Below are positions 10,261-23,200 of a DNA stretch of 64,000 bases, in pieces. The translations under genes were made by a program, and so were the position numbers. The stretch spans positions 5,394,001 to 5,458,000 of the forward strand of contig BTPP01000002.1 in assembly GCA_037102815.1 (NCBI GenBank), written 5' to 3'. Each line of letters starts with the position of its first letter. Position 1 is the first letter of the stretch. The notes beneath the pieces were generated by a model. The model made no database searches. It was not told the origin of the DNA and saw nothing but the letters and a program-made list of their open reading frames with translations. The stretch comes from Neurospora intermedia. Its lineage: Eukaryota; Ascomycota; Sordariomycetes; Sordariales; Sordariaceae.

Positions 10261-13036
10261 AAACCGGTCATGAGATGATTTGGGCTTCATTTTTGGCGGT
10301 GTTTCACTTGCTTTTTGTTTACTTCTCGGTGCGCGGCAATGTTCGACTCCTAGAGGAACAGGAGAGTCCATCATTTTTCCCACGACCTCTGAGCGGAGAC
10401 AGATGTGAGAACTTCATGATGCATTACTTCAACACGCTGTCAGTTCGCTTGCAGTACATGATGAATTTTTTCATGCTCCTCGAAACAACGAACGCTGGGC
10501 TGGCGTCTAGAGTTCGGGGACATGTCAACGAACAGGTTCATATGAGTCGGACTTTGCAGGCATAGCCGCTCAAGTCGAGACTACAAATTCTTGCGGGTCT
10601 ATCACTCTGTACTTGGCCTACGCGCTCATTTTCACGGATTGTCTCTAATGACACACGTGCTGCTGCGACCAATTTCCCAGCGTAAGTACCTTCGAGCACC
10701 TTATCACAGTCGATACCGGTCTCTTTTCAAGAGCATCTAGCAGCTATTACAGACGAGGGAACGGAACTTTCCAACACATTGTCACACAATCACCCCTGAG
10801 CTTGCTGAATAACATGTTCTACTTCTTCATCCGTGCTGCGACTTTCTCATCCCATCATTTATACGCTCATCGGTTTCCCGCGACTTCCTCACCAGCCATA
10901 CGGATGCACCAAGGAGACAAGAAGGCATTTGCTCTGTACCCAGAACATGTATAAAGCTCTTACAATTCCTTAGTTGGCAATTACATACATGACAACTATG
11001 ACAATAACCAATTCTGTTGCTCAAGCATCGATAAAGACAGGTAGCTCCAACCAAGGCATCGCTCGTCATGCCTAAAACCGACACCTTACCCTTCGAATTG
11101 CTCACGGCACATGCATCCATAATCTTATTCGCGGCATATGCTAGCGCTGGGAAGCGCCTGTTTTCGATGACTTTGCCCCAGCTGATGCACTACTTAACGC
11201 TTGCGACGTCGTACCAAGTTGACCGCGGGCTGCTCGGGATCCAATATCAGGCAGGTCGTTGATCAGCGTCCTGCGAACGGAGATGAAGGATTGGTGGATG
11301 GTGCTGCAATGGGATAGGCAGGGCGCTGCCGCAGCGCTTGTTAAGCGGCGTGCTGGACGGCGCATCGAAATTGACCGAGCGCTTGGTGAAGGTTGGGTCT
11401 TGCCCGTACATGGTTATGTATGGGGAGGTTAGTGAAGTTCATCTCGTACAGGTGGATGGGTGGGTTGGATGATGAAAGGCTTGACGGCGGTAAGACAACG
11501 GGACGGTAGACGTGAGACGGCTTACCAGGTGAGAGTACCCGTTTGCAAACTCAGTCCGCTGGATGACTATGAGGCCTTCCTCGGGAGCTGGAGCGGAGAG
11601 TGGCGAGCCGACACCATGACAGCGAGGAAGGCGCCGAAGGTGAGATACTACTCGGAGAGTAGGTTGATGGCGGTTTGTGAACAAGTGTTCCGCTCTTCTG
11701 TTAGCTTCCACTCCCAGTTTCGCGAGCTGCGGCTTCCATTGAGAGGGTCTGGTCGATCGTACCGGTTCGGGAAGGTTGGAGAGATGAATGGAAAGGCGAG
11801 TGGTAAGCCTGGCGGTGATTGTTTTCGCAGTTATCCAAACAGCATGTGGTGGTGCTGCTGCTGCTGCTGCTGCTGCTAATGTTACGGTATCTTGGCAAAC
11901 AATAGGACATCGCCGATCATTTAATACCCAACTCCTCAACTTCGCTCACGATCTCCATGCTCTCGGCTCGGGCCGTTGGCTTCATATCACAAGCATTCTC
12001 ATCTCGAGCCTGGCGACATCCGCATCACCATTCACCAGTTTCCAACTCATCCTGCCTCACTTGACAAACATCAACTCTGCTTCCAGACTTCCCTCCGTTG
12101 ACGGCGTCGCAATGCCCCATCCAAGCCATTTGTGCTATGCCACTGGTCGATGGTATGCTCATCGCCAACTGCACTACACTTATTGCCAACGGCAGGATCT
12201 TTTGCATGGATGAAGAAGTCTAGCCCTCAAATTAAGGCAAGGCTAACAAGCTTCCGGATAATCTTCTCAAGGCTGTGACTGAGTTGTATCGAAGCATCTC
12301 AGCATCTGCCGGTTTCAGGTTGACTCCACCCACCTAAAAATTGCCTTTTGATGGCTAAAATCCCTTTGGTTGTCAACTTCGACGATATTACAACAACGGG
12401 CAGGGTTTTCTTTCACTCAGAGAGGACGGTACTTTTGTAGGCTTTTGAAGCCTACTACTCGTTGTAGTGTAGAATAGATAGCGTCAGCGTCAAACGGCGG
12501 GTGTACTGAAATCTCAAAAGGCAGGCAGGTTGCACAGAGCAGAGTTGGGGAATAGACAGAAAACCTGACCTCCCTTCCCAACAGGCAGTAGGACTGTTGG
12601 ATAGCTCTTGACTACATAGTTTTAAACCATGTAATAAAGTTGTTTAAGGCTTGATGCTCAGAATCCATGTATGAGCAAACGGTTGAATTGTTAGTGAAAG
12701 GACAGTACAGGTGGCTAATAAGGCGAGAGACCAGATGGTGACAAGGAAACCCATCCTGGATACAGCATGCAGGCGGAAAAAGAAGAAGTTATTGCCGGAA
12801 ATGTGAAAGTACAATTACTTCGTCGTCAAATCTTTACATGTAAGATGACCTCACCGTAGGAATGGTAAGAGATGTAGTTGAGCTGTTGCTAACGTGAGTC
12901 TAGTGACGTGATTTCCTTCGTGAAGCTGCCGCCTCCTAACCTCTGCCGCCGGCAACATTGCCCAGGGAAGAAAGAAAAAGACAGGACTAAAGAGAAAAAT
13001 AAAAGGCATGAAGAAAAACCAACCAAAAACAAAAAA
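10261..13036. other. Spacer between the tRNA pair and 5S rRNA
   Basis: About 2.8 kb without a recognised gene. The minus strand between about 11.95 and 10.8 kb has overlapping short frames, including one beginning MYGQDPTFTKRSVNF near 11.41 kb, that I could not splice into a coherent protein. A (GCT)8 microsatellite lies at 11854-11877. A TAGTGTAG motif occurs at 12475-12482. Confidence 0.5.
11854..11877 (+). repeat. (GCT)8 microsatellite
   Basis: Eight perfect GCT units, in a region with no reliable coding frame. Confidence 0.9.
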
Positions 13037-13155
13037 ACATACACCACCAGGGATTCGCTGGTCGTCACCGACCCAACTACTAGTCTGGCCCTCACTGGCT
13101 TATCTATGGGAGAGCGGACGGGATCCCGAGTTTTCCAGTGGGTATGGTCGTATGT
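13037..13155 (-). rRNA. 5S ribosomal RNA, dispersed copy 1
   Basis: On the minus strand these 119 nt begin ACATACGACCATACCCACTG and end GAATCCCTGGTGGTGTATGT, which I recognise as Neurospora-type 5S rRNA. It includes the internal control region GATAAGCCAGTGAGGGCC. A T-run follows immediately (A7 at 13031-13037 on the plus strand) as Pol III terminator. It differs from the second copy at 38786 at only two positions. Single dispersed 5S genes, instead of copies in the rDNA unit, are a known Neurospora trait. Confidence 0.96.
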
Positions 13156-13176
13156 GATTCTTTGTGAACACGAAAT

Positions 13177-13186
13177 GCATTATATG
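13177..13186 (-). promoter_or_regulatory. 5S upstream element CATATAATGC
   Basis: Located at -31 to -22 of 5S copy 1. The same 10 bases lie at exactly the same distance from copy 2. It fits the TATA-like element known to be required upstream of Neurospora 5S genes. Confidence 0.8.
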
Positions 13187-16100
13187 TATTCCCAAGACAG
13201 TTTTTAGATAGCATCGCCGAGGGGGGCACTGCCATCTCGGTCCGTAACATATCTGTCTGCGTCTCCATCTACCCAAAAGCTACGGTTAGACCAGAACCGT
13301 GAAGGATAAAGAACACGGTAGGGTTGTGGACAATGTCGAGTCTCAACAAATAACTTGTTTCCAGCTTTACCAACAAAGCCATCCGCAGCAGCAAGGATCA
13401 AAATCAAGAGTCCAGATCGTCTGCGCTAGAAACACAACGGAATCTCCCCACGTCTATCTACATAGCATGGTCCCATCCCCCACACTCCATCATCCGATGT
13501 TTGTATGCGGCTCTAGACCGTTGCAACGTTCGGAAGCCGCGGGGATGTGACTATGTGGGGCCCTCGGTATCAGTATCGTTCGAGGTATGGTTTGAGATTT
13601 GGAATTTGTTGAGGGGAAGCTGCACGGGGGGCCGGCGGAAATGGAACGGGCCGAGCGAGATTCAGTGAGGGGCAGAGATGCTCCTTGAAGAATAAGGGTG
13701 TGTGTTATTGAGGTTTCTTGTAGTGTAATGTATTTAGAAAAGGAGAGTGTGAAGGGTATGGTCCGAACTCTGAAGTGTCAGAACTGAAAATGTCGTCAAG
13801 TGGAAGGTGTCGTTGATCCGAGGCAAGAATGACAGACACAACAACCAAACCAGGGAAGTCCCACTTGTAGGGCGTAGCGCATGTGAAATTGTGGGTTGGT
13901 ACTTTTGTCTAGGATAAAATAGCCAATTTTTGTTTTTACCTTTTTTGACAGGTGATATCTGCCGATTTTGTCGACCTGGCTGTTCCGGTTAAACGGTTAT
14001 TATCAAATTTCGGAGTCTACACCGGGAGAATAACAAACTCTTTCATAGGCCCTCCCGAACAAAAGCAAAGAAAGAGCGTACTTTTTGTTTTCGTCATGTA
14101 ATGTAATCGTTTTTAACATTTTGTGTTTCGGGCATTTTCGTCACTTGTGTCGAACACACCAAACAACCATCATCGATCTCAACCACCAACCACGAACATC
14201 AGCAAGCACCTCCTAAACACAAGCCAACCAACCAACCAACCATGGAATCAACCCCTGCGTCCGTCAGCTGCGCAAACACGCGTGAAACAACGACACCTTT
14301 CAAAACCACCTATGAACCACTCTACCCGACGCACATAATATTGATGGCAACATCGATTCAGTCCTTCGTTCGTTCGTTGGGCCCTTCTGTCCTACCCGTG
14401 CCACCAACGAACAACGAACAACAACAACAAGCCTCTTTGACAATTACCCACAAATGGCTCCCTGCATCGAACAACCGTGACAACTCCAGCATGTACAACC
14501 CCACGGGGAATCGTCCCTGCATGGCCGGTTGGTCTGCAACTTCATATCTGCATACCACAATCTGTCCTTGCGGAAAAGGAAGGTGTCATGGGCACGTATC
14601 TATGTATCGATTTATTTCTTTACCCTCTGCGAACAGGTTCATCTTGCAAACAAGCGCGTTATCGCCGTACCGTGTCATATTGGATGTTGTAGTATCGTGC
14701 CGTTCCTCGGTCCTTGGGTACTTCACCCCCTTCCTTGAGCCCTCCTACAAGTGAGGTGGTGATTGATGAACTACCTACCTAGCTTGGCTACTCCGCCAGT
14801 GAAAGGTTTTAGCAAGTAAAACTTGAACACGGCAGGTACCGAGGTCCTTGTCAGGACTGGAAGTTGGAGATAGGATATAGCGTGGCGACGGTTAATAACA
14901 GTTTTGCCGGTTCCGATTTGCCCCCCTCCCCCTCGCCATCCAGTCCCAGTAAGTCCCAGTCCCAGTTCCATTGCACCCGTCCCTGGACCGCGGCTCGAGG
15001 CTCAAGTCGATGTCGTCCGAGGTGTGCAAGTGGACCTATCTGGGGACTCCAGATTCCAGACTCCGGAGGAATCCAGAAGCCGGGGGGTAATTTGGGGTAA
15101 CGTACAGGGATTGCACGTGAGAAAGATACCTCTACATACATACGTGGAGATATTGTGATTCCTGGGACATGGACAGACAACATTCATGTACGGCCTACGG
15201 AGAGTTGTCCAGGAGACTTGATACGGGCCACGTTGGAGGCTTGAATCAAGGACCGGACGTTAAAAATGAAAATATATAATGGCCAATTATGTCCCCAAAT
15301 ATGTACCCATGTGAATGTCAGGACACTACCCGACAGATCGGAAGTGAGAGTCCAGCAAAGTGGCTATTGACTGGATTCGGACATTGGACCCTGCCAAGCA
15401 CGCAATCTACACGTGTACATACAAATTGGGGCACTGGGTTTTTCCAAGAGGATAGATAGTACGCACTGTGATCTGGACCCTACAGGTCTTACTTACTGCT
15501 GGTGAGAATCCGCATAAAGTTGACATGTCAGGCCTGACATGTGATGGGATTACACGTGTAATCGATAAAAGCTCGACGGAGGTTAAGGTAGGCAGTGTGT
15601 TCTGAGAAGCTACAACGAACACTAATCAACCTACCTCGACCTCAATTTTCTGAAGGGGTGATGCTACGCCGCATGAACCGCGGCCTGAAGTCATCCTAGA
15701 GCTATAGGATGTACGCCCTTGTGCACCAACAGTTGAAACTCATCTTGAACAAACCTGTATTAAGGTTCTTACTCTTCACACCCTCCCTTTATTCCCGGCC
15801 AGTTTGCGACATTTCAAGAGCATACTACCCAAATCTTGTACTTCCACGTCGGCTGACCACTGACTGTCTCGTACCTACCTCCTACTCTCTCGCTCGTGGC
15901 GGCCATGTCATGTAGCTACCTAGGTCGCTACCTTGGTGAAATCGAGATTATCCTGGACGTAACACAGCATAGGCTCAAGTTCTTCCGTCCCAGTTGAGCC
16001 GCTAAGCCGCCGAGCCGAGCCGTTGTGTCACCACTTCTCACCGTTCGGTTCTGTGGTTGATGCCATGATGATCCCCGTCGGGTAGTTGAAGAATGGAGAT

Positions 16101-18742
16101 GTACTTTAGCGGAACGGTACATATACGGGCCGGGCAAGGACTGATAATACACATATGATTTGACTGCTGAGGTGATTCGATGAGTTGGAGTTCCCGTATC
16201 GGCTGCTACGAACCAGATGCGAGGTCCACGTTCGTTCTCGACTAATGGGTTCAGGAGCAAGCACACCAGATAACTGGCTGACTGTACGGCCGGCGTACCT
16301 ACCTAGGTATGTATATACATCTCATGTCGCCTCATACCTCTCTCTATATTAGACGGCTGTTGTACAGGCGACAGAGCCGCCGCATTGAGCGACATACAGA
16401 TCGGATCGGCCCAGACACCTTGACTCTGCAAGGCAGTGGAAGGATATGATATCACAATACAATATTGCGACTCTCGCTTGTCTTTGGCGAGGTTCAAGTT
16501 TCCCTGTTTTCCACATTGGCTTTCATCACATTCATTTTTGAAGATGGAATTCTTGCGCACCCCTTTGAACGAAGCCGGATGTGAGGCCCCCGACTGGACG
16601 TCCAACCTCGGGACGGCAAAGGTAGGTAGCGAACCTTTCGGAGAGGAGAAGGTCTTTGACCGGTGACCGCAATGGCTCTCCCGTCCTCGGCAACGCAATG
16701 GCTTCTTCATCCGGAACCTGGAACGAACGAGCCATTGAGACCGGTGCAACTCCGGAGGTGATTGCTTGTGGAAGCATTATGAATCATCAATCATGTTTGA
16801 AGAGATCTGGGTTCGGTCGGTCGACAGATCGCACGATGCCATGCAGTTGAGTGGATAATGGTACAGGACCCTCAACTCCGTAAGGTAAGAAACAAAGAAC
16901 GAAAATAACACGGAACAGGAAAGCGTTCCCTTTGTTACAACCGTCGCAACTGAATGTGTTGTCGATGCAGCGGCACCACCAACAGCCTTAGCCGCAGCCG
17001 CAGCAGCAGTTTCCCTAGGGCCAGTTGCATTCAGTTGTTGTGGTTGTTGCATTGCCCCTGAGCAAGTTGCATTGCTTCATTGTCCAGCAAAGCACTGACT
17101 ACACTACACTACACTAGTGTAGACAGATGGAAATAGTCGGGCCTAAGAGAGACTTCGTAATCGTTCCAGCTGGTTTGAAGTTCCCTTGCCTTTCGGACGG
17201 ACCCGATCCGGCCTGGTGTGGCCTCGCTGTCTCGCGCTCTCTCGCTGTTTCCGACGGACCTTCTCACCAGTGGCAGTGAAACTTGAAGAGGTACGGTCCA
17301 CGTGTAGTGTAGTGGGCGGGCGGTCCTGGGGAAATTAGGCAATTGGTGATGGTGATATTCTACCACGGCATCACCTAAACACGTGTCCGTTATGCAATTG
17401 TCTTTTGGCTTCATCGTGAAGTGCTCGTATTAGTGTTGGACTACGACGAATGGAGTCTTCCGGCCGGATCGTACACTACACTACACTTCACACAAATCTG
17501 CGGTTCGGCATCACCAATGGATGCATCGTACAGCCCCAGTGCCGTGCCGTGCCGTAGAGGTATCGTCTGATTGGAACGTCTCAGTTGTACGATTGTGCCT
17601 GAAACTTTGGCGTACGGTATCAGTATTACGTACCGTAAGTATCAGGTATCATTGTTACGAACAGTGGGTTGCTTGCCTAGGGTTTTGGACTCCACCTTGC
17701 TCTTGGCAGGTAGCAGGGCCTGGTAACAAACAAACCCTCATCACCCCCTCAACCCACACAGACATCCCACACGCCCACAATCAGCCCGCCCCCAAAACCT
17801 CAAAGAGAGAGGGAGAATCCCAATAGGAAACCCCGACGGATTCCCCAGACCCCCGTTTCAACTGCGCCTGCCCCGGCTCCTTGCGAGTTGCCAATCCCGG
17901 GTGGGAAAGAGAAAGTTGAACTGAACGCCAAGGACCCCCAAGGCAGCGGCATGCCCGTGCCCCGGTTTTCTTCTTTTTTTTTTCTTTCGTTTTTTTTCGC
18001 TTTCTCTGTTTTAGCGGAGAAATTGCGGAGCCTCTTCAAAATGCCATCGGCAGATGATGCCGAGATCCGGCATAAGGCCGAGGGAGGCACCGCCCTCATC
18101 AATTGGTTGTTGGTCCGATTTTAATCGATTCATCATCCCAGCAAGCGAACCTCGACCGACCGAGGCAGAGAAAATTTCGAGTTTCGATGCCATGCGCACG
18201 TTCGATCGCTTGATTGCAACAAATTTGAGATGGCGTCGGCGCATCAAGTAGAGATTTCGCCGTAAACCTGGTCCCTCCCGATCCCCCCCGTGGGGGCCCC
18301 AAACACCAGTAACCGCTATTGATTCGGGGAAACATAGAACGGAAAATTTTAGCAAGGAGGATACAGAAACAAAGAGGCCATCAAGGTTCCTGCACGGAGT
18401 TTTTGTCAGACTATCGCCCGGGGTTTTCTCCATACCTTTCTCCATCACATGAGCCTTGCTTAACGGTCATGTCAGGGGAAGCCTGTTGTTGCTCCAGATG
18501 CAAAGAATGGAGGGGCGCCAGCTCGGCGAGAGGCCGAGGGAAACTGGAGAGGTGGGGCGCTCTGGAGAATCCGGAGACAGCTGGAGATGAAGAGATGTCA
18601 TGAAAACTGGGGAATGGTAAGACCAGCGTAGCCTTCATTCAGGGGTGCATGTTACGATACCAGTGATACCGAGTGTGACCGGCAGTCTCGACTCCTTTCT
18701 CTGCGTGACTGTTGGATTCTGCGGCTCAGCTGTGGCTGAGAC
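13187..18742. other. Long spacer between 5S rRNA and the RAD55-like gene
   Basis: About 5.5 kb with no recognisable gene. The longest plus-strand frame (14242-14754, 170 codons, start in a good ACCATGG context) has no domain, poor complexity and frequent rare-looking residues, so I do not call it. The region holds CTACAC/GTGTAG-type motifs (17098-17122, 17305-17312, 17476-17483) and pyrimidine tracts. Confidence 0.5.
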
Positions 18743-20251
18743 TCACCAGTCGGCCTGAGAATCCTGAATCTCCCGATCACGACCAAAGACCTTACTGGCG
18801 AGCTGTGATTCGTCCGCCGTGGTGTTGAAGGCGGCGTCTGCGTCTTCGTCACCTGCATCTTCGGCTTTGTCAGATCCCTCTTTCTCCTCTTCTGGCTCCT
18901 CATCCTCTTGATCGCTTTCAGGCTCTGGAACAAGAAGGATGTCCTCGCTTCCCTGCCACTGCGAGGGCGGAGGCGGCACGGCTTCGTCGTCCTCTTCCTG
19001 CCAACCGTAATCCTCATCATCGCTATCGGCTATCTCCAAAGTGGTGTCACCCAACTTTCGCTTCGTGCTCGGTGTAGACAAGTGGTTCGGTAGCGGTTCA
19101 CTGAAGTCGTATTCGACTGTAACCAAGCCGCTCTGATATATGACATGTCAACAACTAAGCAGACTTGTAACTGGGTGGGGAGTAGGTTTACCTCTTCGAT
19201 ATCAAAGGCGCAAATAGTGTCAACAGGTGCTTCGCTAGTCTTCCCATTGAGTTTTTGCACTCCAACAAGACGCAAGCCCTGCACTTTTGCGTCACTGAAC
19301 GCTAAGTTGCGGTACAGCACAAGTCGGGTAGAAACTCCCTGCTCCCATACGCTGGCGTTTATAGCCGGTACAAGAGTTGCTCCCCGTTCTACCTGCATCA
19401 CCTTTGTTGCGCATTGTGTGAGAACAACGATCGCTATGTCTCTCGTGGCGGCAAGTTTCTGAAGTGCGCCGATGATGTACTGCAGTACTTGCAACCTCCG
19501 AGCGGAAAGAGATGGAACTTTGAGACTGTCAGACCAACGCCATGGTTTGCTTGAGGGGGGAGAACGTACCTTTATTCCCCTTACTATCCACAATCTTCTT
19601 TTGCTCCGGTGTCCGTGGGAAGGCATGATTTACCAGAGAGGATAAAGAATCGACCACTATAAGCGATGTGTCTTGCGGTATGCAGCTCGGCGTAGGTCGG
19701 CATAGAAGAGCAATCAAGTGAGGTAGACTCAGGCATGTGTAGTGCGTGAGAGCATCGAGGCGCTCATCGACTGTCACATCTTCCTGTTCTCCTTCCTTGT
19801 CCCTCTTCACTCTGGAGCCAAGGACAGAGCGCAGACGCTCAATTGGAACTCGGTGAAATCCATCTGTGTCGGGAAGTTAGGGCGAATGGTCAGTGCGCCC
19901 GTAGGTTAACAGCACAATCACTGCATAAACGGACCTACCTACCCAAACGACACCTTTGCCCTCACTCAGGCAGTTGGCTGAGAGTTGTATGCTGTATCGT
20001 GTCAGTCAGAATGAGAAGCCACTTGCTTTCCTTTGATGTGAACGGTCAACTCACCCGAAAGCAGTCTTCCCAACGCCGGGAGGCCCCCAAATCTCAGTAA
20101 CTTGACCTTTCTGTATTCCTCCAGTGACCATTTCGATGTCTAGACTCGGTTTCAAAGCGGCATCGAGGGCATCTAGGCTGGTAGGGATGAAGGGCGAGTT
20201 GTCTCCATCGTTCAGGTCATCCAAGGCATCGGCAGCGGAGACGGTAGGCAT
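18743..20251 (-). CDS. rad55: RAD55-like RecA-family recombination mediator
   Basis: RAD51 paralogue expected to act with the RAD57 homologue in assembling RAD51 filaments during recombinational repair. Exons (minus): 20055-20251, 19939-19991, 19570-19863, 19192-19517, 18743-19132; 419 aa. Walker A is GPPGVGKT (residues 56-63) and Walker B LIVVD (151-155). RecA-core segments ARRLQVLQYI and IAIVVLTQCATKVM follow in the expected order, then VNxLVLYRN-like strands. The C-terminus is a long acidic tail (D/E-rich, residues about 310-410). The intron 3 acceptor is AAAG, needed to hold frame. The start is the first ATG close to the SAADAL segment; in-frame ATGs upstream near 20.35 kb could extend it by about 30 residues. 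In Neurospora I recall the RAD55 homologue as mus-48, next to cre-1; this is unverified memory. A RAD57 or XRCC3 relative is less likely from the short N-terminus. Confidence 0.82.
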
Positions 20252-23200
20252 GCGATCTTCACAGGATACGTCAGCGATTTGGGATTTACGTCTACGGATA
20301 TCAGGGCATCTCACGCGTTGAAGGGAGATCATCGAAGCTGGCGACATCATGGCCATGTCTTTCGTGGTAATCCATCTTGCCCGGAGAGCGTGGACTGGGT
20401 GACGGCGGAACAGTCCAGTCTGGGTGTAGGTAACAACGGCACCGTCCAAGTCGGAAATCGGGAGCGGGAAATACCAGGGCAGCCCCGTTTTTTCCGGCGG
20501 TTGCGGTCGCTGGCAAAGCCCGGCGTCGGCTGCTACGGTAGCGCGTAGGCCGGAAGGCGGCTAAAGGGCACTTGGTGTAGATCCGGGGGAGGTAAGGACT
20601 CGACGATCATCGGTGTTCCGGCCGGAGCGCGGGGAGGGTCGCGGTATCGCAAGGTACGTATACCTCTGCCGGCATTTGAATGTAAGGTTAGCGTGGTGAA
20701 CTGCAAAGTGGCGATAACTTTATCTTTCGTACAACAGATGGCTGCTTTGCTCACCTCCAATGCCCTGAAATTTCCGAGTGGCGGTACCACCCCAACAAGT
20801 AATATGCCGGCAGAGGTGTAGAGGTAGCTGGGCCACCTTGATCTTGCTGGCTTGGTCGACGTCAGTCTCGTCGCGACGTTGGAGATACCAAGTATTCTAT
20901 TTGGAGAGCCGGTGCACATCCCGCGGGGAGAGGGTGAAAGGGCTGCGTGGTATTCATGTACGTACCGTTACGGTAATGGTGATTCAGCGTTGCTGAATTG
21001 GGACGACGAATGGAACAAGTGACAGACACATTTACAGCCAGGCCAGCGACGTGCATGTGCAAGGCTGGCTCCAGGCAGGTCCGGCTCTTGGCTTGACAGT
21101 ATCTTATCGATACGTATTGTTACGAGCACTCCGTTTCACACCTTACGAACCCAGCTGTGGTTGAAATTTCCAGGTTTTCTTTTCGGACCGTTGTTCTTCG
21201 AACCAGAACAGATCACGACCATCTTCAGCTGATAATCCCACGATCAGTCGAAAGTATGACGTCTCTTCACATCGACGAATCGGTACATCTGACGAAGTCC
21301 ATCGCTTATCACAATAGTCCACGACAATTGTTGAGACGGCTCAAAGCTGCTAAAGGATGCTCAACATTGGCCCTTCCTTGATGGGAAGTTATTCACTGGC
21401 TGGATGATTTCATCCGCATGTGAGCATCGAGACCAGACAATCCAGAACACGAGCTTTCAAAAGGCCAAGTCCCAAGACATGCGCGTCTCGTCTCAGTCTT
21501 TGAAAGATCTCGCTTTGATACGGTTTTCCGTATTGAACACCACGGAACTATGAATTGATGCCATGACCATAAATTCCTGTGGCTTTGAAAAACCTGAACT
21601 CGGCTTCCCGCCCACAATGTCCGACTGTTTTCAGGAGTCTTCCCGTCTGGCTGCACTGCTTGTGCTTCATTTTGCCGATCCGGCTATTGTTTTACGTGCT
21701 TTTTCTCGTCTCGTTTGACGACAACTAATTATTTGGCAATCAAGCTTCGAAAACCGTCCATGCCAACCTAGACTTGCCTAAGCCCCCTTACCTTGAGAAG
21801 AATAAAAGAACGAAAGACAGAACATTCTAGCGAGCCCCTTTTGCCCTCATTTGTGGTAGTAAGCCCAAGGAATGAGCTTTTCGCTCGTCACGAAGCGAAG
21901 CAAGGGCAAGTTGCTCCCGTGTAGTGAATTGAGAATGACGAAGACGACGAAAACAGATGATATTCCCCGGTTACCAGATTGACTCAGTGTCCCACTTCCT
22001 ACATTCAACCCTCCAATTCAACCCAGGTGAGAGTGAGGCTCATCTCGTACACTACTAATGTTGTGGGGTTAAGATCAGCATTATCCCTAATAGGGAAATT
22101 AAGGAGAAGTAAGCTATGCTCGTAGAGGCATGGCCGTCGTATTTCTCTCCCCGTGGGGTCCGGGGAAGCCGTTCGCCCTACGGAGGAATGGTAATGGATG
22201 GTGAACACTTGAACCCTGTCCTGTCTGTCCCGGCGTGTATTTTCTTCCTTTTTGCCTGTTCTTTTTTCTTTCTTCTTTCTTGGCCTCACCCCTTCAGATG
22301 CCTTGGCTTTCCGACACATTTTAGCGTCTTGTAACTGCGTTGCACATGCAGTCGTCTGGCGCAAGTACAGAGCTGCGTATATATTATGGGCCCGGGTGGC
22401 CAGGCCGAACCCCGAGGAACCTCGAGGGGAAAAGGGGAATGACGATTGTGTGCAGTGTAGAGGGTTGAGAAGATGAGGCTCCTTGTCTGGACCAGACCCT
22501 ACAGTATCTCGCAGTCTGATCCCCTTGCCCCTGACAGGGAAACTGTTGAAGAAAGATGAATTATCTCCACATGGGATTTTGGTGTTGATGAAGAAAGGGG
22601 CATGTGACATGGGGAAGAATAGTTCAAGTTGTCCCCTTGTTTCATTAGTCGTTGGAGTGTCTCTTGATCAGCCGTTTGTTTGGACCAAAACTTATGCCAA
22701 GTCTTACCCAAACGAAGCTCTTGTATCGATGATTGAACGCCATCGATTGCCGTTCTGTTCCTTCTCGTGACGTTTCTCAGATTGCTGTTGTTAGTCTTCT
22801 CCCTCGTTGAATGTCTGAAGCCGAGCGATACATTTTGTTGTTGCTTTTCGGTATTTCTGGTATGACTGAGCCGCCGCGATGCGAAATTTTCGTCATTGCT
22901 AGGTGATATGACAAGTATCATGAGCACGAGCGTCATCATTTTTTACGCGGGAGGTATCAAGTGACATATGAAGTTCATCACAAGACGGATAAATTCCTCC
23001 ATACCCGTCTTTTCTCTCACTTGCCTGACGAACTTCCAACAAAGATGTGTAGCGAGTGAACCAACCATCATGAGGATACGCTGTACATGAATGCGAGTTG
23101 AAGGACCCAATGTTGTTTCTTCAACATTTCACGACATAAAATGCTTGATGGCTTGTTGCCAGCTGGTTTGCCTGGCTGCACTCACTGATGAGCTCACGAT

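Noticed and set aside
14242-14754. Open frame of 170 codons on the plus strand with a good start context
   Set aside because: No domain, no coherent hydrophobic or charged pattern, and composition resembling the surrounding spacer.
18700-18750. Extra splice at the end of the RAD55-like gene (GTGAGT at the stop, CAACAG downstream) giving a longer tail
   Set aside because: The intron would be only 38 nt, shorter than any other in the window, so I kept the plain stop.
22005-22610. Open frame of 201 codons on the minus strand
   Set aside because: Basic, low-complexity middle arising from a purine tract, no family resemblance; not supported as a gene.
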